From positions 26,726,178-26,790,177 of the forward strand of contig CM055109.1 of NCBI GenBank assembly GCA_029204225.1: a stretch of DNA of 64,000 nucleotides, in the 5' to 3' direction. Below the pieces are notes generated by a model. The model was given only the letters and a program-made list of their open reading frames with translations, was not told the DNA's origin and ran no database searches. Numbering within the stretch: the stretch's first letter is position 1; each line of letters begins with the position of its first letter. The DNA is from Diphasiastrum complanatum (taxonomy: Eukaryota; Streptophyta; Lycopodiopsida; Lycopodiales; Lycopodiaceae). The position numbers and the translations under genes are program-made. Of this stretch, positions 55,201 to 64,000 are shown piece by piece.

Positions 55201-56641
55201 TTGGTTGAGCTACCTGATGGTAAGACGCCTATCACTTGCAAATGGATATACAAGATCAAATATGGAGCTGATGGGCAACTCAACAAGTACAAAGCACGGT
55301 TGATTGCGAGAGGATTTGAGCAGCAGGAAGGTATTGATTTTGAGGAAACCTTCGCACCCGTAGCTAAGATGGTAACTATACGTTCTACCATTGATATTTA
55401 TGTTTTCTATGGTTGGAAGATCCAGCAAATGGATGTTAAATCTGCTTTTCTTAATGGAGTGCTGGATGAAGAGGTGTACTTAGTACAACCTCAAGGATTT
55501 GTTGAGCCAGGGAGAGAGCATCTCGTTTGTAAGCTCAACAAAGCCATTTATGGATTGAAGCAAGCACCACGGGCGTGGTACTCTTGCATTGATGAACACT
55601 TCAAGCGAATGGGAATGGTAAAAAGTGATGTTGATCCTAATCTTTACATTCTAAGGCAAGACTCAGATATAGTGTTCATTGTGTTGTACGTGGATGATTT
55701 GATTATTACAGGAAGTAATGAGAGATTAATTGATGAAAGAAAATTAGATCTTTCCAATGCTTTTGACATGAGTGATCTAGGATTGATGCACTATTGTCTT
55801 GGCATTGAAGTGGCAAAAGGAAGACATGATCTTTCTTACAAAAAGCAAATATGCACAAGATTTGCTTTATAAGTTCAATATGCAGGATTGTAAGCCTTTG
55901 AGTACACCTATGGATGTCAACATGAAGCTTACTGCATATGATGAATCTGAGAAAGTGGATGCTTATTTGTATAGACAACTGCTGGGTAGTTTGATTTATT
56001 TGACACACACACGACCTGATATTTCTTATGTTTTTGGTGTTGTTAGTCAATTTATGCAAGATCCTAGTCGAGCACATTGGAAGTCTGCTAAACATATTCT
56101 CAAATACATTTGAGGGACATTGAATTTTGGTTTGAAGTATGATCAACCTGAAGCACCAATGTTGGTAGGTTATACAGATGCCAATTGGGTAGGTAATATT
56201 GATGACAGAAGATCTACTAGTGGTCATACATTCAGTTATGGTATAGCTGCAATTCCATGGAGCAGCAGAAAGCAACCTACAGTAGCCTTATCATCGACGG
56301 AAGCTGAATATCGAGCACTCAGCAATGCTACACAAGAAGCGGTATGGTTATGAAGATTGCTTGTGGATTTAGGTCAACCACAGGTGGATGCGACTACTAT
56401 ATCTTGCGATAATCAAAGTTGTATTCACCTTGCCAAAAATCCAGTTCTACATGCTCGAACCAAGCACATCGAAATACACTACCATTTTGTTTGAGAGAAA
56501 ATTCTTGATGGAGCCATTGATCTTGTTTTTTGTAAATCTGAAGATCAAATGGCACATATTTTTACTGAGTCATTAGGTAGATGTAAATTTGAGAAGTTTC
56601 GTACTCTATTAGGAATAGAAGAATGTAATTTTATCATTGAG
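55201..56641 (+). pseudogene. Copia reverse transcriptase and RNase H, frame-broken
   Basis: The first frame (55201-55872) has CKWIYKIKYGADG, KARLIARGFEQQEGIDFEET followed by FAPVAK, the motif A region QQMDVKSAFLNG, YGLKQAPRAWY and the catalytic YVDD. A frameshift near 55860 leads to QDLLYKFNMQDCKPLSTPMD and GSLIYLTHTRPDISY (55799-56113). After a stop comes RNase H with YTDANWVG, RRSTSGHTF and LSSTEAEYRAL (56120-56353), then a further stop and ARTKHIEIHYHFV. The domain order is complete but at least three stops or shifts inactivate it. Confidence 0.93.
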
Positions 56642-56647
56642 GGAGAG

Positions 56648-56910
56648 TGTTAGAAATCAATGATAAACTTCATTGTTACTGTTTACGAGGTACATTAATG
56701 TTGACAGTTGTGACTAGCTGTCATTAGCCGTAGGCTAGTCTATTAGTCTACTCATAGGTTTTCTCTCTCTATCATGGGTTCAGGGTTTATTTGTACATTT
56801 TACATTTTGTATGAGTTAGTATGAGAGAGTGACAGTGTGTGTTCTTCTTCCGCCTTCTTGTGGTGATTGCTTATGGTGAATGCTTGATGTTGCATATCTA
56901 ATTCTTGACA
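56648..56910 (+). repeat. Copia 3' LTR
   Basis: 263 bp, TG...CA, directly after the polypurine tract and followed by target duplication GGTTC. Confidence 0.95.
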
Positions 56911-56915
56911 GGTTC

Positions 56916-59015
56916 TAAATCTAATATTTTGTCTCAAACAATGTACTCTATAATAAGGTTTTTATAGCTACATTTGAGAATCACATAAATGATTGATAGC
57001 ACAGTTTAGTGATTGTTTTTTATTCTCTTGACCTTTACAATCTATTTATCTACAATCCTCATGCAATAATCGTTAGTAATAACAGGAAGCTTGTTCTTGA
57101 TATGTTTGTTTCTTTAGGCCTAATGGCCTAGTAGTGAAATGTCTTACGCCATGAGAGACTCTTAAATAGGAACCTGCTTGCTGCTCCATATTGTAAATAA
57201 ATTATTACATTCTATTTTTTGAAACTTTGTTGCAACATAGTCACGCCTAGAGATACAAAGATATACTAGGGATACAAAGATATATGTATTTTTAATATTT
57301 TTGTCATCAATTGAGATTCAAGCTTGGGTTTAAGTGACATAATGATTTATTCTTATTCGACTCAAATATAATAAAAGGACAACATACAGATATGTATAAG
57401 TTATATGTAGGACAACCTTGGCAATTAGTGTCCAAAAAGAACTAGCTTATTTGCCTTGTATTCAAACCTTGGATGACGATATGTTGACATGTGAGGCAAG
57501 AATTTGTCTGGACAAGCCCACTACATCATGCTACAAGTGATTACAGATGTATATGCATATTATGTTTTCATTTGAAGATAGATTGAATTAACATCCAACA
57601 TAATTGTATTATTTGTAGTTTTCTAATCCAGATTTTAGTGAAAGTGATCATCAAACAATCATTTCAACTTGTCAACAATTACCCTCTCAACATCTTATCA
57701 AGTTACCTCGAGAACAAATTCCATGATGCCAGATACTAATATCAACATATAAAAAATATCATATTGCTTTAGGTGTGATACCACATCATTCTTTAACAAT
57801 TCTTTTGCTCTTTGTATTCACTAATTGTGCTCTAGCATTAATGTACATTGCAAGCTTTGTCACTATCATGACCATTAGTATGCATTCAATCAACCAGTTT
57901 CATTTTAATTCACTTATTTGTTCTAAGATTGACTAGGTATCTATCTTTTACTAAAAACTTATGAATATACTTATATTGAACTATCAATGGACCCCACTTG
58001 CAATTATTATAGTAAATGAATGGAATATTCCACCATGCAATGCTTCAAAACTTTTTAAATCCATTTATGATTATCTATCGCCTCCGTAATAAAAGAGAAT
58101 ATCATAGCATATGCTTTGGACATGTATTGCATTTCAAAAGCATATTTGGATCTATGGAGTAAACTAAAAACTAATCTTTGGATTCGATTGAGACATGAAA
58201 AATTAGGTAGTAACTAACATAACAGAGATTTATAAAATTCAATCATAGCATCATAGGAGACAAGATTCTTTAATCCCTATTAGATGACCTTTGTCATATT
58301 CTATAGCATATTATTGAAGACTGTTTTCAAGTTGAATGCCTTGGAAATGTCTATATGTCAAGCTTACTCACTTAGTACATGTGATTTTGTAATTAGAGCT
58401 ATGTCATTGTCATTTTAAGACAACATCTCTGGGGTGGTAGGCATTTGTGGTAAATTTTATCATGTTCTATAATCATGTAGTTGGGTTGTATAGGACACAT
58501 TGAGGGTCTCAACATTTAGCCAGTTGTCTAATCTTCAATGTGCCCACATTAAGAAAAATATTTTTTTACTGTTACACCTCATTTTTTGCACTTTCATTTT
58601 TGGGTGTGATTTATTATCGGCCTATTGTTATGTGGAATAGGCATCATATGACCCTCCCTACATTGTAAACTATTGCAAATTCCTAAATAAAGTGAAGGTT
58701 TTAGAAACCTAAACTCACATCAACTAGATGTTGCGAGTAATATGGCCACAATATAGAAATTTTGAGCAAATTCATTATTTTAATTTTTTTGTTTTGATTG
58801 ATTAGTGTGTCAACAAGTGAACAAGGTTAGTGAGTGACTAAATATCTTGATCTTTAAATACTTAAGAATATATGCATTTCATTTTGATTTGGAGAAATGA
58901 ACTTGGAGAATAATTTTATTTTGGGGAGGATTACTTGCACCTTGTTATAATAGTGATGAGTTTTTGCCGAAGTCTATACATTAGGTAGAAATACTATCAT
59001 ATCTTATTGTAATCA

Positions 59016-59068
<53 letters not shown>

Positions 59069-61690
59069 CTATATTTATTTATTTATTTATATGTTTGTAT
59101 ATATATTTATATTTATATACACATGCATATGAGATTTGATGGCAATCCAAAATTTGATCTCAAAAACATTTACATTAACTTAAGCTACTACATTGCACTC
59201 ATAATAACTTGGCTATTGGCTGGTCTTGATTCAAGAAAGTTAGTCATGCTTTGAGATTGACAAACTATCAAATCACTCATTTTTCTATTTACATGGTATC
59301 ATCTTTTCTATCTCTGATCAAGCACTTCTCATATCACATAATTCAATCAATGTCTTAAAATGGCTTGACTTTCTATAGTTTCTTGTTTTTTATATTAACC
59401 CATTTTGTCAACATTCTATGAAAAGTTAAAAGACCTAATAAAATCCTACATAGAAAATTCAAATCATAAGTCCATAAACATTTGATAAGCTAATAAAAAG
59501 AAGGGTGAGTTAGACTCAAACTTTTCTGTAATGGTTAGGAGTAGGGGGCTTCCACCATTGATCCTAGTTGCCAAGGTAAGGTAAGGTCATGACATCAGGC
59601 CATCCCGATATCAGTACAAGTTTCCAATGGCGCATCCTTATCCCAAAAATATTTCCATTAAGCATTCAAGGATACTTATACACATAATATAAGCTTGTAA
59701 CACTTGTGAGGTTAGAAAACTCAATGAGTTATGCCACTACTCTAGGCTAGTGAGCACAACTAGTATTGTTACACAAATTGTAGACTAGAAATAAAGTGAC
59801 TTGTGGGCATTAGAAATAAATTAAAATATTAAGGGCCCAAAAGTCAAGATTAGATAAAAGTTGAGTTAGCAAGTTGAAGGGGAATCACAATATCATATAA
59901 AGGCTCTTGGCACTCTAAATTAGAATCACATGAATCATGTGAGAACTCACCTAGCAAGATTGGCACTATTAGATATTGGTGAAGGGTTTGGACTAGAATC
60001 CTTGTTATTTAGAAGAAGCCAAATCAAAATAAAGGGGCAAGGCCTTCCCCAACAATAAAAAGACACCTTTTGTATTCAATTTTCATGCTCAATCTAAAGC
60101 AAGAGGCTCTGTACTTTTGTACTCAGAACATGGTTACCATTTTCATATGTTATGGTCTCTTTACATTTTCGTAAAGTTTATTCTTTATGTTGATTTATTG
60201 TTCATTGGCATTTGCTTGTTTTAGAATTCTTAAGAGAGATGATAGTGAAGAAATAGTAAGTAATCTCCCTTGCTTCCTTCATGTACTTGATTTTTGTGGA
60301 GTAGGCGGTTAGTATTCACAAAGCCTTGCTAATTGCATTGAGGAGAAGTAACGCTCCTTTTGGAAACTATTCTTAGCATGATGAGAAGACCAAGTCCACA
60401 ACAATGTTTGTGTATAAAATGTTTTGGACCATCTATTTCATAAATTGGATAGCAAATCCTCATCACAAGATGCTATTGTTTGACCTTACATTGACAATGA
60501 CAATAAAGTGTTGATACTATAGTTTAACATGAGAATCAATTTGAAATATAGAGGAGATTCATCGATTGTTACTAATCAAGTTCACTAGTCATATGACAAA
60601 TTGAGATGCCAAGCAATATTCATGTCAACCAAATGATAGAGTTTTGATGACAAGTAGAGACTATTGTGTATTTACCACCTTTTCTATTACTCACCATATT
60701 TTTAGGAGAACTTATAGATGACATACAAGTCATCAAATGTCAAAAAAGGTCATAAATTTATCAGAAGCAATTAGCAAAGTCATCATGGTCAAGGTTGCAC
60801 AAGAAGCCTAAAGTAGTGAATAGTTTGAACCTTAGACCAAAGATGCAAAGTCTAACGATGTATATTTGTCTAGATGAAACTATTCTCCACAAATTTTTCA
60901 GGCAAGAGATTCTTATAAGGATACGAAAAATTGTGGGAGCCAATCTCAAGTGCTAGATGCAATAAGTGCAAGATCCAATTCCGACATGCATGATATGAAA
61001 GAAATGCTAAAGGGATACATGGATGTGATGCTTGAAAATGTTTCAACTTTGGCCTCATGTATGAATATTCTTAAGAGGCAACAAAATATGATAGGCTAGT
61101 GTAGACTATTAGATTCTCCAGCCAATGTGGTATGTCGATATTTTCAATAAATTGTCCAAACACGATCTATAATTACTACACAAAAAGCTAAGCCCTCTTC
61201 AAGATAGTTGTTGGACTCATATAGAGAGAGGCATTGAATCTAGAAACAACCCTAATCTAGTCAACCATTCATCTCAAGATGAGAGGTTGACAAAGCATAG
61301 ATCCCAATGTGAGACAAACGCACCTTCATAAGTTATGAATTGGTCACAACAAAATCCTACAATTAATCTCCAAGATAGGAGTAAAGCCAAGACCAAAGAT
61401 GAAAGGCCACTAGTGAATCCAATAGAGTTAGAAACATTTATCCTAGAGGATTGAGAAGATATACCAAACAAATAAATAAAAAATTGGGAGCTTCTCTAAG
61501 TGACTTCGATAGAAAAAACTATGAAGAGTTATATCAAAAGCACCAACATTTTTTTTTGGTAATTAGACCATCTGAAAGAAATTTCTTATGATCAAGTAGT
61601 ACGTTCCATATCATTCAAGCCAAATTCCAAACTTGCATGTAGAAAACAATAAAATAACCTCACTATATCAAAGCTATACTCTTTATTGAG
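56916..61690. other. AT-rich intergenic desert
   Basis: No gene is recognised. It contains a (CA)n array (59019-59067). Around 60650-61500 short + frames such as DMHDMKEMLKGYMDVMLENV hint at a decayed retroelement gag, but no motif supports it. Confidence 0.5.
59019..59067. repeat. (CA)n microsatellite
   Basis: About 24 CA units, followed by an AT-rich TATT repeat. Confidence 0.95.
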
Positions 61691-61699
61691 CTTGAGCGA

Positions 61700-62231
61700 T
61701 TGATAATCTTAGGGTTAATAGTCCAAACTCGTGAACCATCTTGAAAACTTATAGAAGATGCCCTCAAAGGCAAAATCTTGGTATGCCATTTTGAAACACC
61801 ATAAAAAGACCTAAATCAGTCTTTTGTCAGGCAATATCTTGGACCAGGTGCTCTTTCGTCTACCATCTTGAAACTTCTTCAAGAAGCTATAAATGGTCAT
61901 AGAGGCCAAGTTTTTGGTTAATATATTGATTCCCCTTGAAAGGGCCAAGAATAAGTTGTAGGGTCAACATCTTGGCTTCTTGATATAATATCTTGAGAGT
62001 TTTATAAATATTTAAAGAGGTTGACGACAACCTTGTGGCCCATTATCTTGGGAATTTTAAAACACTTTAGAGAGCTTGAATATCGGCCTATTGGACCTTT
62101 CTTTAGAGGGCTATAGACATGTTGTATATTGATCTCTTGGCCCATTATCTTAAATATGTAAAAGCCTTTATAGAGCTCAAAGATTGGCCTCTTGGCCTCT
62201 TGGCCCTTCCTCTAGAAGGCTTTAGAGAGGC
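61700..62231. repeat. Degenerate tandem repeat array
   Basis: Loosely repeated units of roughly 50 to 105 bases carry phrases such as CTTGGCCCATTATCTT, TTTAGAGAGCTTGA and GGCCTCTTGGCC. The clearest pair begins near 62034 and 62140. The array ends at the gypsy LTR. Confidence 0.55.
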
Positions 62232-62233
62232 TG

Positions 62234-62855
62234 TGTTGGAGGGTTTGTGGATCCCAAGGCAACCCTAACCCTAGTTAATAAGTGAGAGGGATTTGGCACC
62301 CTGGGTGCTAGTGAATAAAGTTGGGTTTCCCTCCAATTTGGATGGCTCCCACTCTTTTCTAAATTTGAATAGTTAGGAAGGCATAAATGGACCAATAGGA
62401 TTCAGAGGCCAGGGTCCTCCTCTCTACTATAAAAAGGGACCAACTTGAGTTCCTACACATGTCCATTTCCTCATTTCAATAAAGCAGATTGGTTCTCTTG
62501 TGAAATGGATTGATGAATGTCCTTGCTCTCTATCACTTTTTCTCCATCTCTCATGCTTTATTTGGATTTTGCTAATTGTTGGATTTGATTGTTATTGGGA
62601 TTGCATGTTATTATACATTTTATGAGGGAGAAAGGGAGAGAGAGAAAGAGTAAGCTATCTTTGTTGTGGATGTAGTGTTAGTGGATGTAGTGTTAGTGCA
62701 TAGGGTTAATGGATGTTAGAGTTAGATGTGAATCTTCCATTCATGCTGAAATCTGAACTATACTATCGCTCTCATGGGAACAAATCTATGCGCGACAACT
62801 AACTTCATCTCTTAGATCTTGGATTGAGGTTAGACAAGAAAAGAAACCCACTACA
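62234..62855 (+). repeat. LTR of a Ty3/gypsy element
   Basis: It starts TGTTGGAGGG and ends CCACTACA, about 622 bp. A TATA box CTATAAAAAG (62427-62436) and an AATAAAG signal (about 62477-62483) sit where U3/R elements are expected. Directly after it comes TTTGGCATTGTTGCCAGGGA, closely resembling the primer binding region TTTGGCGCCGTTGCCGGGGA of plant Athila/Tat-type gypsy elements. The partner LTR lies outside the window. Confidence 0.8.
62427..62436 (+). promoter_or_regulatory. TATA box in the gypsy LTR
   Basis: CTATAAAAAG lies about 190 bases into the LTR, with a poly(A) signal about 45 bases later. Confidence 0.6.
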
Positions 62856-64000
62856 AATTTGGCATTGTTGCCAGGGAGCTTCGCCAATTTTTCAGTTTAC
62901 AGCATGTTTGTTGGATGGTTAGCTTGCATTAGGCATCTTGTCATTGCATGAATAGTGTTAGATCTGCATTTAGGGTTAGTTTGGGAGTGATTTTGCTTGA
63001 TTTGAGTGGATTTGCTTGTTTGAAATCTAATCTGATTGTAGAACAGGAAAAGCTATTCAGATCACCAATCTTAAGATCCATTTGGATCTGAGATATCAGA
63101 AAAAACAACAAAAATCGGTCAAATCTGTCAGATTTTGGTCAAAAGGAAGTAAAAATCGTCATCAGAGCTGATAACTTTTTGCCCTCTTTCAAGATACTTT
63201 TGCCAAGTTGCACACACCTTCGGTTTTGATCACAAAACCTTCAGGTTGAAGGGCGAACAATCCTTCCTAGCATATTTTCAAAAACATCAGAAAAATCGTC
63301 AAAAAATACCAAAAAATCACCAAAACCCTAAAAATACAGAAAAAGAACCTTCATCCGATTCATTGTGCATAGTGTGATTCAAATCTATCTATACCAGGTC
63401 GACAAAGAATAATACCAGAAATAGAAGATTTTTTCAGAAGAGCAGTTGTCATATTGTCATATTTTTGCCAAAAAAAGTCATTGTTTTGCAAAAATACCAG
63501 TATTATTCTTGATTCTTCGACAAAACCTTTGCCGAATTTTCAAAACATTTTATTTATAGTAAAATACTATTTTTGAGTTCGGCGAACATTCTTCCTATCC
63601 ATATCATAGAAAATCTTGATTTTTACCCTCGCCAAACTACATAAACTATGTTTTTTTGTGTCAAAAACCTTTGTCGGGTTTACCCTAGCTTTATCTGTGC
63701 CATATTTTGAATCTAAGATTTTAAAAAAGGTTATTTCCTTAGAAATTGTCAGAAAAACTTGATCAGAGAGTTTTTTTAAAATAGCATTGTTGAACCTTCG
63801 CCGACCAATCTTCGCCTAGGGGACCTTCACCAGTACTATTTTTAGGTTCTGATTTTTCAGATCAAATCTTTGTCAAAATTTGGGTCAAATATGATACAGT
63901 CTGATTTTAATTCTGAGAAATTTTTTATTTTTTGAGAAGTATCGATTGATTGAATTTCAAAGTCTTTTTCACGATATAGAAATCTGATTCTTGAAAAGTG
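62856..64000 (+). mobile_element. Gypsy element 5' leader, runs off the window
   Basis: The primer binding site opens the region at about 62858. The rest is a long AT-rich untranslated leader with recurrent CTTCGCC-type phrases and no frame of note. Gag would lie beyond the right edge. Confidence 0.6.

Larger units (their letters stand above)
53612..56910 (+). mobile_element. Ty1/copia LTR retrotransposon, internally deleted
   Basis: LTRs lie at 53612-53873 and 56648-56910 (about 262 bp, TGTTAG...ACA, about 95% identical). The primer binding site TGGTATTAGAGC follows the left LTR (53874-53885), and the polypurine tract GAGGGAGAG (56639-56647) precedes the right one. A perfect target duplication GGTTC lies at 53607-53611 and 56911-56915. 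Inside are a gag start, a piece of integrase, RT and RNase H in the copia order. Most of gag, all of the protease and most of integrase are gone, and stops interrupt pol, so it is structurally complete but not autonomous. Confidence 0.95.

Noticed and set aside
55706-56275. A 189-residue minus-strand protein
   Set aside because: It is the antisense of the copia RT and RNase H region, which is clear on the + strand.

Overview
This window is nuclear DNA of a land plant with a large, repeat-rich genome. The evidence is a triterpene cyclase gene broken into small exons with consensus splice sites, introns of up to 18.7 kb, remnants of Ty1/copia, Ty3/gypsy, LINE and DNA transposons on both strands, and many (GA)n and (CA)n microsatellites. 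The long introns would suit a gymnosperm or fern, but the sequence does not settle the lineage.

The only convincing host gene is an oxidosqualene cyclase (OSC) on the + strand. Thirteen exons between 293 and the stop at 43649 encode about 516 residues. They match the C-terminal two thirds of cycloartenol synthase-like enzymes, including the DCTAE catalytic motif. The 5' exons lie to the left of the window. The reading frame is intact across all twelve introns. Several residues that set product specificity differ from cycloartenol synthase: LPVLYR replaces the MWC(H/Y)CR motif, and the usual Tyr, His and Ile positions around DCTAE carry Cys, Trp and Val. The product is therefore hard to predict.

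The introns hold most of the rest. Intron 460-7100 carries a BED zinc-finger (hAT-like) transposon remnant and a 180-bp (GA)n array. Intron 8423-14502 holds a LINE remnant and a gypsy gag remnant. Intron 14839-33543 is a nest of transposons: a gypsy fragment, a copia gag fragment, and a same-orientation chain of LINE 3' segments joined by (TC)n tracts (19926-29441). Into that chain two LTR elements have inserted. One is a 399-bp TRIM with 144-bp LTRs, each holding a tRNA-like Pol III promoter module (21130-21528, target duplication AGAAT). The other is a 3.8-kb non-coding LTR element (23611-27370). A possible fold-back element sits near 32025-33225. Intron 37179-42510 holds a decayed copia element.

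Downstream of the OSC gene lie another decayed copia element (45640-47520), a gypsy integrase C-terminal remnant (47880-48370), and a broken medium-chain dehydrogenase/reductase pseudogene (48433-49313). These are followed by a MITE carrying a (GA)n array (52134-52497), a structurally complete but internally deleted copia element (53612-56910, target duplication GGTTC), a long AT-rich repeat desert, and the LTR and leader of a gypsy element that runs off the right edge (62234-64000).

The tRNA-bearing TRIM, the (TC)n-linked LINE chain and the altered active site of the OSC are the observations most worth following up.
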